A DNA stretch of 64,000 bases from Filosporella fistucella (taxonomy: Eukaryota > Ascomycota > Leotiomycetes > Helotiales): positions 558,001 through 622,000 of the forward strand of contig JAQJZZ010000011.1 in assembly GCA_030077755.1 (NCBI GenBank), in the 5' to 3' direction. This document shows, piece after piece, positions 1-10,720 of the stretch. The notes beneath the pieces were generated by a model, which had not been told where the DNA came from, ran no database searches, and saw nothing but the letters and a program-made list of their open reading frames with translations. The first letter of the stretch is position 1. Each line of letters starts with the position of its first letter. A program made the translations under genes and the position numbers.

Positions 1-1774
1 GATGGGCTCCAGAATCTGTGGGCTATACCCATAAAACCGACTGGCAGCAACGATCGACCAGTATCGTCGGTCAAGATACGGTTTCCCAGAATGTAGCTAT
101 AGCCTCAAGATCTCAAGTCCATTCAGTGGTCCCCATTCAAGACCAATGCCCTCGAATTGTTGGATCTATAATAGACTCGCGAGTTACATCAAAAGTGGCA
201 AAGCCAGCTTCCGCTGGCAATAACGGAGATCGTCTGCTTAAGATGTTCAGGCAATGTTTCGAGCACCATTTTCCGTTCGTGGCGATTCCTCCCAACATAT
301 CTTCAGACGATTTGCAAAAGGAAAAGCCTTGGTTGCACAGATCCATTCTAATGGTTGCATCATATGAGGAACGGGGTTCTCAGTTGGAAGCTGCATCGCG
401 GTTGATGATGGATATCTCTGGGGCTATGCTTCTACGAGGCGAAAAGAGTCTGGACATGCTTCAAAGTATGATCATTTACAACGCTTGGTCAGTAAATCAT
501 TCATTATAGACTTGCTTACTTTCACCATCCTTTTCAGTACGCATTTGAGCTAAAGAAATTCAGGGCATATTACTGTTCACCGGTGATTCCGTCTAAGCAA
601 TCATGTGGGATCTTCCAGCTGACGATGGCGCTCCTATTCGATCTGAACTTGACGAAGCCGTTCCGGAAATACGAAGGGCCATGTGACATTATGATACACG
701 ATGAAGCTTCAAAAGGCCACCCGAGCACAAATCTGTATGAACAACAGCGTACCCTAGACGAACGCCGTGCACTTCTTGCATGTTACGTGTTATTCTCCAT
801 GTAAGATGCCCATCCTCAACTGTGTCGCGTATACTAATCCGAAAAGTTTAACTATAGAAGTGAAGAAGTCAGAAGGTCTTCAACACTCGGCGTATATCGA
901 ATTTTGTTGCGACACATTGGAAAAGAACGCAGAAGCAGAATCCGATGTCTTGCTCGTTGCCCTCGCAAGGGTCACAAGTATCCTGCAGCCGGTTGAGAAG
1001 GGATTGACCAACGCCTTTTTCTTTGGTGAGCATGGGGCGCCGATCTGGATGCACATGAAAGGTGTGAGAGCCGGGTTGCAAAGCCATTTCCAATCTCTTC
1101 CTGATACTGTTCAACAAAATCGTACGTAAATCTCCCTGCACCAAAAATATCCTAGTTTCGATATGCTAACACTATATTCCTTAACAGATCTCATGCTCAT
1201 GTGCTATAATAGTGCTCAAGTAATGCTGTATGAGCCTGCTCTACAGAAAGACTTGCCGCTTGCCAGGGATCCCACTGTAAACGGTTTGGATATGCTCTAT
1301 GGATGCATGGTTGCGACTCAGACACTACTCGATGGGTACGTGGCACTGAAAGAATCAGAATATTATGGATTCACCATGGTCGAGCTTGCTCACATGGGCA
1401 GGGGAATCACCACAATGATGAAATTATCCCTTTTGGAGGAGCCCGGGTGGGACAAGCATAATATTCGGCAGACCCTCAATATCGGATTCTATTTGGATCA
1501 CTTGCTCGGTATTTTTGAGAGAGTGGGTTCCGCAATGGATCGTGATCAGCGTGCGGCCTGTAGAGATTCCTTTCCCACTGGCTGTGCTCGAGCTATGAAA
1601 AGAGTGAGAGCTTGGTACGAGTCAAAGCTGGAACTGGAGAATGAGCAAGGGAAAATGCAGGAACCGGCGTCCATGGAACCTATGGAGTACAATTTTACCG
1701 GTGATCCTTTCGAGTATTGGGATGAGAGGAATCTGTTGGCGCTTATGGGAGATGACGTATTCCCGCAATTATAG
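1..1774 (+). CDS. Fungal Zn2Cys6-type transcription factor, C-terminal part (5' truncated)
   Basis: Exons read as 1-491, 538-800, 847-1121 and 1188-1774; the gene continues upstream of the window. Introns start GTAAAT, GTAAGA and GTACGT and end in AG, and the phases join cleanly. The protein has the look of the fungal-specific transcription factor middle homology region: a segment near LLRGEKSLDMLQSMIIYNAW, then a helix ending FDLNLTKPF, a GHPST/RRALLACYVL block, and a block with YIEFCCDTLEKN and DVLLVALARV. The Zn2Cys6 DNA-binding domain would lie in the missing N-terminus, so the class is inferred from the C-terminal pattern. A nuclear DNA-binding regulator is the likely role; its target is unknown. 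The C-terminus is acidic and ends FPQL. The neighbouring genes do not form an evident biosynthetic cluster with it. Confidence 0.8.
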
Positions 1775-2389
1775 GCAGAGGCACCGACATAGAATTGACG
1801 ATTATTGACTATTTGGGGGTCTCAATGCCTCAGGGGGGAAGATTCAAAATATCTCCGGGACACTCCCGAGAAATAACTCGAAGGATAATCAGCATTACGC
1901 CTTTAAAAGAATATACCACTCGTCTCGGGCTGAGGGAGGATATTCTTAAACCTCGTGGCTCTAGCTGAGCGGCGAGCTGCGCATACAATCCTTTAGCTAC
2001 AGTACAACGTCAAAGTAATGTGGGATGAGAGACGATCTCTCACTAGTGAGGCCGAAGGAGCATACATGATTTTGTACATTCCGCTGTATCACCAACTCAG
2101 CTCCACAATGTATGATTGGGGGAAAATGCCCCCTCTGTGGGTGTGGGTGGGGGATTTGTACATCTTAGTGTGGGAAATAAAGGCATTGAACAGCGAAATA
2201 CGAAATGCATAATGTCTAGATAGAAAAAGAGCTCAAGATGCTTGGCGAAAATCAACACTTCAGATTAGAAACATCTCTTCTGAGAAATGTGAACTTGTTG
2301 AGTTGAGTACTCTTTGAGTCTTTAGCAATGTTCGCGTACCCGGACTGAACAGATTTCTCTAAACATGGTTTACCAAAACCTGTTTATGA
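1775..2389. other. Intergenic 1775-2389, no gene seen
   Basis: This lies between the 3' ends of two convergent genes. It has several stops in all frames. A short G5/C5 stem-loop (2118-2122 with 2129-2133) is the only structure noticed and may be chance. A 64-codon ORF at 2018-2212 has no recognisable content. Confidence 0.5.
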
Positions 2390-3139
2390 TCATTTTACAT
2401 ATAACGACGGATCCGACAGCCTCCTCTCCCTTTCAAGCAGACATCCATGCGCCATATCATTAACAACCACAAATGTCATCTGCCAACACCTCACTTCCTG
2501 CTTCGAATGTAAGGCTCTCTCACATCTCTCATTCCAATCCTTAAACCACCAATGATCTCGACATTTATCTCCTTTGTTCAAGCATCTGAGCTTCGGTAGT
2601 TTGCTGGGATGTGATGGAATTTCTCCTTCATGACTCCAAGACGAAAATGCCCATTCGAACAAAGCGATGTCTCCTATTTCCTCTGGTATTTCTTCAGTAC
2701 ATCCTCTCAGTTGTAATTCTTCCATACTATCGAAGTGTATCCTGTCCAAGCCACGATTTAAACGTATAGAAGAATCAATCATAAGATGTTTTAGCTTCCG
2801 GAGGTCATTCTTCAGTGCTTTGAAATGCTGAAGAGGCTTTCGACCAAAGGAATCATAGTCTAAATAAGCAGTGTCATCATCGAAGTTGAAGAAGATGATG
2901 TGTGACGAGGAAAAGGTGGTGTTGAAGGCTGGCTGGTATATCTTCAAACCCTCGCTGCGGGCTTCTTGTGATACGTGCAAGATAAGCGGGATATCCTTCG
3001 AAATACACTGGCGGTGACGACGGGAGTATTCAAGGGTAATTATTCGTGGAGTAATCGTATATTGCCATATCTTGACCCGTAGCTCTGTAGGCAGTTTTGG
3101 GAAAGATGAGAATATCGTTATGGACGGGTTGGACTGCAT
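2390..3139 (-). CDS. 2EXR domain-containing protein
   Basis: Single-exon gene of 249 residues. I start it at the ATG at 3139 because the longer reading to 3172 begins with TTG. The N-terminus (about residues 7-45) carries the 2EXR signature: F-x-x-FPKLPTELRVKIWQY followed by TPRIITLEY. This motif defines a large fungal family of unknown biochemical function. The block DIPLILHVSQEARSEGLKIY (about 60-80) also fits the family, where an alanine/serine-rich 'EAR' stretch follows the first motif. The rest is mixed alpha/beta with Trp-rich segments near the C-terminus. No signal peptide or membrane segment is seen, so a cytosolic or nuclear location is likely. These genes are often numerous and rapidly evolving in ascomycetes. 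Function unknown. Confidence 0.8.
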   Translation of the reverse strand: MQSNPSITIFSSFPKLPTELRVKIWQYTITPRIITLEYSRRHRQCISKDIPLILHVSQEARSEGLKIYQPAFNTTFSSSHIIFFNFDDDTAYLDYDSFGRKPLQHFKALKNDLRKLKHLMIDSSIRLNRGLDRIHFDSMEELQLRGCTEEIPEEIGDIALFEWAFSSWSHEGEIPSHPSKLPKLRCLNKGDKCRDHWWFKDWNERCERALHSKQEVRCWQMTFVVVNDMAHGCLLERERRLSDPSLYVK

Positions 3140-4073
3140 ATTGTGCTCGGGCAGATCAATTAACAGGGGCAAAAGCTCGTAAAATGACGGGGAGGAAATA
3201 ATAGTTTGAGAGTTCGGAAAGAGTTGCTTGGTAAGGACTCCTCATAAGAAGTCCCAAGGACCGGCCTGGTGTCAAAAGACAGCCCTTTACGGCCGCTGTG
3301 ACCTCTCCGAATAGTCCTGGCTGTGTCCAAGTCGGGAAGATTAAGGTTTAGAATTGACTTCGAGATGATTCGAGACCAATATCGATGAGGTTTTCATGGA
3401 GTACGGGCGTATTCTGCATTATCGGCGAGTTTTGATTCGTAGGGTTGAACAAGGGAATAGCCTCATGATCCTTCAAGGCTTGACCGAACCCGAGACGGAG
3501 GAACTGTCCCGACTGCTACGCCCGTTACGCTAGTTTTTGTAGCACATATTTATCAACACAGTAGACTGGAGACTTCCAGAAATTGTGGCTTTGGTATCGA
3601 TTGTGACCGGAAGACGTTCTGTGATTCTGGCCAATCCCGCGCGACTCAAATCCGACGATCTGGTACACGAGACATTGCAGAAGACTACAGATTACAAAGC
3701 AGTCTATCAGCTATCCTCTTCCTATATGCCAAAGAACACTCAAACGCAGTCACGACTCCTGTCGACAAATCTAGGTACGCGGAGTTACTCCCTTGAAATT
3801 CTCGGAACAGACTTGCTATTCCGATAATCTGGGGAAGTAAGTAATTATAAGCACTTGTCACTAAAGCCAGATGATATCAGCACTTAGAAATTAGTGAAGC
3901 AAGGATTGAAGCAAACATGTCGCACTGTAAACAGGATTTCTGTATCTCGTCTGAACTTACTTTCTTGAAGTTCTTTATGCCAAATTCACGATCAAAATGG
4001 TAGCTCATTTAAATAAACGACCAAAAGATGAGCCCAAGCCTCCTTTGCAGTACAAATATCGTAGCCAATATGA
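3140..4073. other. Intergenic 3140-4073, no convincing gene
   Basis: Holds the divergent upstream regions of the 2EXR gene and the DUF1295-like gene. An 80-codon ORF (3585-3827) begins with TTG and matches nothing I recognise. The true first exon of the downstream membrane enzyme may lie in this stretch, for example an ATG at 3997 or 4028, but no clean splice could be fixed. Confidence 0.4.
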
Positions 4074-4849
4074 AGACAGTCGAATCACAGCACCGCGGCT
4101 ATTTTTCTTGTTGTGGGGATAGTGACCCTATCAGTCATCTATTCCATACTCGCGTTGCCAACTTCTCCTTGGTCGCTTTTCACAAAAGTTCTTTGGGCCA
4201 GACCGCCAACGTTTCCGAACTCAATTCCTCTTTCGATTCCTGGCATTCACGATGTGTTTCTTGCCAAAGTATCTGGGAAGCTTGATTTAGATCCCGAGTC
4301 TCTCGTGATTTTCTCCTTCTTCGTCCTCTTCAGCATTCAATTTGCATTCTATCACTTCGTATGGCGACGCGAAAGGCTTCCCATGACAGGAGATTGGGGG
4401 GCTGCAGCAGTCAATACCGCATTATTCTTCATAGATATTGTACATGTTGTGATCTATATCTACACGACTCCCTAAACTCAACTTGGTCAATCTCGACCTT
4501 CCGATGGACTCCTATCATATTTGTCATTGGAGTTGCCACACCGTTTTTTGCGGATGAACAGAAGCACTTATTCAAGAGAGATCCAAAGAACAAAGGGAAA
4601 GTTCTTACAGCAGGACTTTGGAGGATTGCCCGACATCCGAATTATACAGGGTACCTTCTCTGGAGGTTCGCATTGGCTTTGGCAGTCGGAGGCTGGGTAT
4701 TTGGTCTCCTTTCCACTTGGTTACATTTCAAAGCTGCTGCTGATTCAAGTATCCCGAGTATAGAACAACATATGGAGAGGAAGTACAAGAAATATTGGGG
4801 GATTTGCGAAGCAAACATTCGGTGGAGACTCATTCCTTACGTCTATTAA
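4074..4849 (+). CDS. DUF1295 / isoprenylcysteine-methyltransferase-like membrane protein, apparently frameshifted
   Basis: Two overlapping reading frames make one protein. The upstream frame (4074-4472) encodes hydrophobic segments (IVTLSVIYSILALP, LVIFSFFVLFSIQFAFYHFVW, ALFFIDIVHVVIYIY) and stops at TAA 4473-4475. The downstream frame (to 4849) holds the family core FFADEQKHLFKRDPKNKGK, LWRIARHPNYTGY and a C-terminal block ending IPYVY. This core is typical of DUF1295/ICMT-like integral membrane enzymes, where R-H-P-N-Y lies at the cofactor site. No GT-AG intron joins the frames without removing conserved residues: 4440-4561 fits phase but deletes the ADEQ region. One missing C in the CCC at 4470-4472 would give an uninterrupted TPLNSTW. 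No in-frame ATG was found for the first part, so the N-terminus is uncertain. This is either a decaying gene or a sequence error. The substrate is unknown. Confidence 0.6.
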
Positions 4850-5254
4850 GAACTCAAACGAGATTAAGTTTTGGACTTGAGGGAAATTGTGAATAGGGCC
4901 AGTGTTGGTAAAGTGAATGCAGTAGACTTAGTTTGGGCTGCAGGAAGAATGACATAGGCTAAAGAACACCCCACCGTTTATTTGTATGGGTGGCATCAAA
5001 ACTTTCCAAAGAGTAACACCAATGTAGAGATTCTTTCCAGCCTTAAAGTTTGAAGAGTGTAACTTCCCTGCTTTTTCGCTAGGGCTGGACGAAATATATT
5101 AGCAGAGTGCAAACAAGACAAACTCGAACTTCAGCGGTGACCCAATGCAGCGAAACTCAACGGCAGAACGATTAAACATATCAATCTTCAACTTCATGTA
5201 CAGAAGCTGAGCGCAGTTCCAACGAGCTCCCTTTTCCCCATACACATCCTCAGA
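4850..5254. other. Intergenic 4850-5254, upstream region of the WBP11-like gene
   Basis: No ORF of note on either strand. It contains the promoter and 5' untranslated region of the gene starting at 5255. Confidence 0.5.
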
Positions 5255-6241
5255 ATGCCGAAAGAAAAATCCATAAATCCAGCACAGGCGCAACGGAAAG
5301 CCGAAAAAGCCAAGGCAATCAAGAAAGGTACCTCCCCAAACCCAGCAGCGCCCGCAAACCCTCCCCCTCCTGCTGTGTATTTCTTGGCTTTCTCCGTGCT
5401 ACATTAATACTAATACTTCATCATAGGCAAAGCAGAGCAGCAGACCCGGCGCAATGAGAAGCTCGCAAAGCGGAACCCGCACCACCTCCAAAAACAGCTC
5501 GACGACCTAAAAGCCATCACCTCCTCTGGCGGCTCTCTCACTTCCGTCGAGCAAAGCACACTCGAAGGCCTGGAACGAGATCTGAAAGCTGTAAAGAGAG
5601 CAAGAGAAGCACTTGGAGACGCAGCGCCGAAATTTGGGCCCGGAGGCGATAGAGGGGAGAGGGGAGAGAGGGGTGGTAGAGGAGGTAGAGGTGGGTTTGG
5701 ACGAGGTGGAGGTGTATTGGGAAAGAGGAGGAGAGATGATGAGAGTGAGAGCGAAGATGACGTGCCGGAGGATGTAAAAAGTATACCTATGCCTCGCGAT
5801 ACACCGCCACCGATTCCAAAAGAGGTGCTGGATGTATGGTATCAGAAGCGGAGAGAACGATTCGCTGCTCAGAACAAAGAGAGGGATCAGGGCAGAGAGA
5901 GGGGCACGAATGCAAATATGATGCCTTTGGGTGGTAATGCAAGGGATGTTGGTGGTGTGAGAGTACAAGAGGAGAGGGAGAGACCGAAGATGGAGGCTAA
6001 GACTGTTTATGAGGCTAAGCCTATAGTAAGAGATCTGAGGAAGGAAGCGGTGGCATTTGTGCCGGCTGCTGTGAGGAAAAAGATGGGTATGGTGAAGGGT
6101 ATTGGTGGGCTTGTGGAACCAGAGGAAGCAGATAAATTGGAGAGAGAAGGGTATTTGGGTACGAGAAGAGATGGGAGTGGGGAAAGGCAGCAGAGTTCGC
6201 GGAAAGTAGAGATTGAAGAGGTAGAGGATGAGGATGGCTGA
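5255..6241 (+). CDS. WBP11/Saf1-family splicing-associated protein
   Basis: Exons 5255-5327 and 5427-6241 (intron GTACCT...ATAG, 99 bp), 295 residues. The first exon starts MPKEKSINPAQAQRKAEKAK, the hallmark of the Wbp11/ELF5/Saf1 N-terminal domain. The domain continues in exon 2 with RRNEKLAKRNPHHLQKQLDDLKAI and LERDLKAVKRAREALGD (to about residue 95). An RG/GGRGG-rich stretch follows (about 97-125), then an acidic segment and a proline motif (TPPPIPKEVL). Family members bind spliceosomal components and the PQBP1/WW-domain network; S. pombe Saf1 is the splicing-associated homologue. A nuclear location is expected from the many basic clusters. The short first exon makes the gene easy to mis-start. 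The large antisense ORF here is a shadow. Confidence 0.88.
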
Positions 6242-6415
6242 GTGTTTTTGGCAGCAGGTTATTAACATTCGACACCTTATGATTTCAACTATTTCGCTGC
6301 AAAGAATGGTGGCCATGTCAAGAGAATGATATCTCTGATGTTCAGTTGTTCTCTAACTCCAGTCTTCTCAACTCTCAGCATACAAGCCAATATCAGTGTG
6401 AATGCAGCAACACGA

Positions 6416-6752
6416 ATGCCTCAAGTTGGAACGCAGCACACATCTGAGAAGAATGAACAGTCAAAATCTCTCATCCCATCCCCTCACCCAATCCTCCTCC
6501 AAACCCTCACCACAACCTTCCTAGCATCCTCGTTCCCACGTGAACCACGACCACCACCCAAACAACTATAAACCAAAATAGCCTCACGACCTCCAACCCG
6601 GCCCCAGAACAGGCTAGGTGGCCGGGTCGCAAAAACCCCCACCTCGAGAGCGTAAGTCAAAAATTCCCAATTCTAACAAACAAAAAACTAACTGGTATAG
6701 TCAACACACCAATTCCCTAGCTCGCGGCGCCCCTCCATTCGAAAAACCCTGA
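6416..6752 (+). CDS. Candidate small spliced gene, about 81 residues, unknown
   Basis: Proposed exons 6416-6539, 6582-6651 and 6701-6752. The second intron (6652-6700) is nearly ideal: donor GTAAGT, branch ACTAAC and acceptor TATAG, 49 bp. The first (6540-6581, donor GTGAAC, acceptor ATAG, 42 bp) is weaker, but it removes an in-frame TAA and keeps phase. The resulting protein has a basic C-terminal half with RLGGRVAKTPTSRAQ and ends GAPPFEKP; the N-terminal half is Ser/Thr/Pro-rich. I do not recognise it. The strong second intron shows that the region is very probably transcribed on the plus strand, but a noncoding spliced RNA is an equal alternative. It sits 175 bp after the WBP11-like gene and overlaps several GC-rich inverted repeats. 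Confidence 0.4.
6596..6627. repeat. Perfect 8-bp inverted repeat (GC-rich hairpin)
   Basis: ACCCGGCC at 6596-6603 pairs exactly with GGCCGGGT at 6620-6627 around a 16-nt loop. It lies in the proposed second exon of the small spliced gene. Confidence 0.6.
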
Positions 6753-6774
6753 TTCAACAAAAACCTCTCGAGGT
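6641..6774. repeat. Perfect 10-bp inverted repeat spanning an intron
   Basis: ACCTCGAGAG (6641-6650) is the exact reverse complement of CTCTCGAGGT (6765-6774). The two arms flank the strong intron at 6652-6700, so they could pair in the precursor or in the spliced RNA. Confidence 0.55.
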
Positions 6775-6781
6775 ATCTTGG

Positions 6782-6799
6782 CCCGCCCCCGAGGGCGGG
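6782..6799. repeat. Perfect 7-bp GC hairpin
   Basis: CCCGCCC (6782-6788) and GGGCGGG (6793-6799) form a stem with the 4-nt loop CCGA. The following sequence becomes T-rich (AAAAGTTTTGCTTG) and then very AT-rich. It may be a 3' end or RNA structure element. Confidence 0.5.
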
Positions 6800-8251
6800 A
6801 AAAGTTTTGCTTGTGATATTAATTTTACATGTGTGTGTTTGTTCTAGGTTGGAAACCTTTTAGTGAAGAAAATAAAGTAAACTTTTTTTGGCAATGCCGT
6901 ACTTTACCAAGCGACTGGAGGGAGTAGCTATGTAAATATTGGCATTAAATAAGACGCGATAGTATAGGTTTAAAAACGTCAGGGCATTGAACGTTATTGA
7001 ACTCAATGCCCCACGGATTCTCAGTCTACAAATTCCCCACTGTATGATCTGCGCAACCGAAAGAAGTGCGTCCCTCCTCAGCCGATTTGTGAAAATATAA
7101 ATAGCGGCGGAGGGTTGAAGAAGCTTTGCAATATTAATAGCCACAATGTACAACAAAGGTGAGAGTTCCTTACTCGTTTGAATGCAATGTCACTGTAGTG
7201 CTGCACGACATGCCAGTCTACGCCGAGTAAGTGGCGGCACTGGTACATGGAGAATACAAATGAGCTGAACAGGTAGCAAGCTCAGGTCAAGCAGTTTAAA
7301 GTGATAGGATAAATGCAGGTAGCGATGCAAAACTTTATGCGTAGTTGGGCTCATTCGTGCCAGATTTGACTAGGCACATTGCCACTTAGGTCTGAATATC
7401 AAGCGAGCAAGAATGTAGAAAGGTAACTAGTACCTTAAATTTTCACAATAAACAAACTCGCAGGGTAGGTAATCAAGCCGAATAAGACGTCGGAAAGGTC
7501 CAATGAGCTCTCATATTTGTTGCTGAAAATGACTACCTTTACTGCAACGGGTCTGTCCCCCGCCCCAGAAAAGCCCTGGTCTCTATACAATCCGTCTACC
7601 ACAAGAAACAGAGACCGCATGTCATCACCCTCATCATCCATCCAGGTTTAATCCCTCCCTCGTTCTCCATATGTGATTGATACACAGCACTGAACACCCT
7701 TCCCTCAATCTAGCAAGTCGGGCCACATCCGACGTATACTGAAGACCCCCTCTACCGCTAAATTGAAGAAGTTGCCCAGGTGCCGAATTACCCTTAATTG
7801 TTGAAGGGCGAGTAGAAATTATATGCTGCAGTTGAAAAACGCCGAGCCCCAATGCAATATTACCAAGGAATTGCAAAACAAGAATGTGTGCTTTGTGCTG
7901 CAGCATGCGTTTGTACTTTGTCATCCCTGATAGGAGACCAGATTCCATTATTTGTATTCAAGGTCCCAATGTCTAAACCCAGGTTTCATCATTATGCTCC
8001 TCGAGGATCATTCACCTCGTAGACGCTATCGTGTTTCTTCTGTCGCCAGTCACGGCCCATTAAAGTGAAATAGAAAAGTGTATATGCAAATTTGAAGTCG
8101 ATGAGGCCGTGAATCGAGAAGAAGACCATCGTTATGGACAATATTAGGTTTGATTGGGAGGCTCGATGTCCACAAGCACCTCCACAGATGCAAATGTTGC
8201 CGCGCTCTGAACATGACCGATATCGAGGGATCCCTTTAAACTCCTTTTGAT
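6800..8251. other. AT-rich intergenic 6800-8251, no gene seen
   Basis: From about 6800 to 7200 the sequence is clearly AT-rich, with runs of A and T and no recognisable coding content; ORFs there are short and unlike known families. The remainder is the 3' flank of the ketopantoate-reductase-like gene. No transposase, integrase or terminal repeat was recognised. Confidence 0.45.
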
Positions 8252-10720
8252 TTACCTTACACCAATTGGTGGTCGTGGACCAAGGCTGCTCTGGCTGCTG
8301 TGAGCAGACGGCTCGGAATCGATGTTGGCGCTATCACCACTCCCCGCGCTAGCGCTCGCACTACCCGTCAGACTTCGAACATTTACAGGGCCTTTGGGTG
8401 GATGGAGGGCGCTCACCCCAGCATATTGTTCAACTTGTTGCGGTGCAACTGAATTGCCTTGACCTGGTGGATGACGTGGGACTGGCTGCCGCATGCCACC
8501 CGGAGGTGACGGTCGGCCATTTTGCCCAGGTCCCATGTATCCATTAGGAGGCGAAGGCCTACCATTTCCTCTTCCCATTTGTGGACTATAGGGATTCCCT
8601 GGCGATTGACTTGCTCGTCGAGGATATGGACCAGCTTGACCATTCGGCCCGGCTGGCCCAGGAGGACCGCCATACTGCAATTCATCGAGTCGGGCAGCCG
8701 TTAACGAATTCGTCCTCGATTCCATCCCCATTGCCTGTCTGTCAACGTTGCCATATCGATTAGAAGAGTAACCCATAAGTGGATCATCCATAAGATTGTC
8801 GTGCAAACCAGGTACCTGGCTAATAATTCTTGCACTCGATCTATTTCTGGGAAAGCCGGGACGCATAAAGCCGTGTCCTCTTCGAGCTGTAGGGGCATCA
8901 CCAAATTCCGGGTTCTTGCGAATCTGACTCTGAGTTGGTGCTGCTTTTCGATTTCGTCGAGATGTCACACTCATCATATCGAAATTATCTGGATCGATCA
9001 TTGGAGGCGGAGGTCCGTCCGCTGGGTCAAAATAATCGTCCTCGTCGTCATCATCGAAGCCTCCATTCCGGACTGAAGGTGTTGGAGGTCCTCTACGGGG
9101 AGGTGGCCCACGTCCACCACCGCCGCCATTTCTCATGCGCATCTCTTGCTCTCGTAAAGCCAGCTCTCTCTGCCGAAGCATTAACTCACGCTCGCGAAGT
9201 GCCAAATCAGCTCCCCCGTCCCCGCCATAGTTGGACTCGCCAGTCTCCGGGATATCATCATACAATACCAAGTGACTGAACTCTTCTAGATCATTTCCCT
9301 CCAAAGAGCCTCTCCTCGACTGGTTGCGTGGTGGAGGGTATCCATTGCCACCTGTCATAGGTCGCCCGTAGCCATTTGGCGGGCCGCCGTTCATGGGAGG
9401 TGGACCTCTGCGCATCATTCCTGGTGGAGGCCCATTCATTGAAGGTGCTCTCCCTCTTCCTCTGGGTGGGCCATTGCCATTTATCATAGGTCTAGGAGGA
9501 GGTGCCGATGACAATCTGACTGGCGGTGCAACAGTTGCGGGAGAAGCCGCTGGAAGATCTTTCCTCTGCTGGTTGACAATATTTAAATTGTGAAGGATGG
9601 CGTACAATGTCTCAATTCGTGGAACGCGTACACCGACACCTTGAGCGAGCTTAATTGGTGAACCAAGGTATGTCTCTACCTCCATTGGCCTCTTCGCTGT
9701 GAAATCTTGAAACATGATGCTGTTGGCTTCTGTAGGGCGGACCATCTCCTCCATTACTTTCTGCTTGAAATCGGTTGGAAAGCTACAGTCCTGGGCTTTG
9801 GCAATGCTAAGAAGCTCATCAAAGACCTCGGAGATCAGTGCTTTGACGCCGACCTTTTCTAATAACGCAGCGTGAGAAGCAGTCTCAAAAATGACGCTCA
9901 ATGGGTGAAAAGCGATTGGACTATAGCCATTGGTTAGTAAGTGAAACTTAAAGACTAAGAATTCAAATTGCTTACCCGATCATCCTTTCGTACTGCTGTT
10001 GACGGATATTGCTGGAGACATGACAATCTACCTGCCCACTACTTAGAGTCATGGCCAATGCATCTGCCATATCCCCTTGAATTGTGCTAGGCATCGAGGG
10101 ATTCTTGTTCGCTGGTCCAACCCATATTTCAGTTGATCCCTTGTGTTCAAACTCGCTCGCTCCCAACTGTGTGATTTCGGCACCGGACACCAGGGATAGA
10201 ACCACATTGCTCGGAAACCTCGATTCTAGCTGTGCCTCGACCCCCAATGTGTGTGTAGTGTTGACAAGGATGCATGTATGCTGAGGAGTAACGACTGATT
10301 CGATGACAGCCGCAAGGTCGTAGACATCAGGGAGAGCTTTTACACATAGTAAGACGTAGTCAAAGGCACCTTCTTTGCTGTTCGCTGCATCTTCTGGAGC
10401 TCGGACAACTGTTCAAAGACTGTGTTAGATCCGCAAGAATAAGGAGAATGGCGAGAGGCAACATACCATGTCTTGGTTTGAATCTTTCATTGCCAAAGGA
10501 TGTAGATCTGCATGCGTCAGTATATTTCACGAGTTTTCTTGTAATGCCTTCTTGTGGTGGTAACGTACTTGAACGAAATTCCATATTGATATACAGCATC
10601 GAAACCCGATTTCCAGACCAATGTCACATCGCAAGCGTTCGTGGCTTGAAGTCGCCAGGAAAGAAAAGCTGATACTGCATTGCCGCCCACTACACACACA
10701 TTAAGTAAGTCCATGGCCAT
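8252..10720 (-). CDS. Ketopantoate-reductase-like protein (PanE/ApbA fold) with long disordered tail
   Basis: Exons, in transcript order, 10720-10569, 10507-10467, 10408-9976 and 9920-8252 (764 residues; introns of 61, 58 and 55 bp). The N-terminus MDLLNVCVVGGNAVSAFL is a Rossmann start and the segment FDYVLLCVKALPDV fits the ApbA family. The C-terminal catalytic domain spans about residues 195-330 (NIRQQQYERMIG-PIAFHPLS and EVETYLGSPIKLAQG). The closest family I know is the fungal set that includes S. pombe Mug72. Key positions differ from PanE: the GxGxxG glycines become GGNAVS, and the Lys-Asn-Asn active-site residues align with Arg-Pro-His. The Glu in the PMEVE motif is kept. After about residue 330 the protein is a low-complexity Pro/Gly/Arg-rich tail with NGPPRGRGR-like repeats. 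It probably acts as a scaffold or binds a nucleotide rather than making pantoate; that is inference. Confidence 0.8.

Noticed and set aside
3585..3827. 80-codon plus ORF
   Set aside because: TTG start, no family match, no paired exon.
4440..4561. GT-AG intron joining the two frames of the DUF1295-like gene
   Set aside because: Phase fits, but it would delete the conserved segment before KHLFKRDP.
5507..6316. 269-codon ORF on the minus strand
   Set aside because: Shadow of the WBP11-like CDS; its Ser/Leu/Pro-rich product arises from the purine-rich sense strand.
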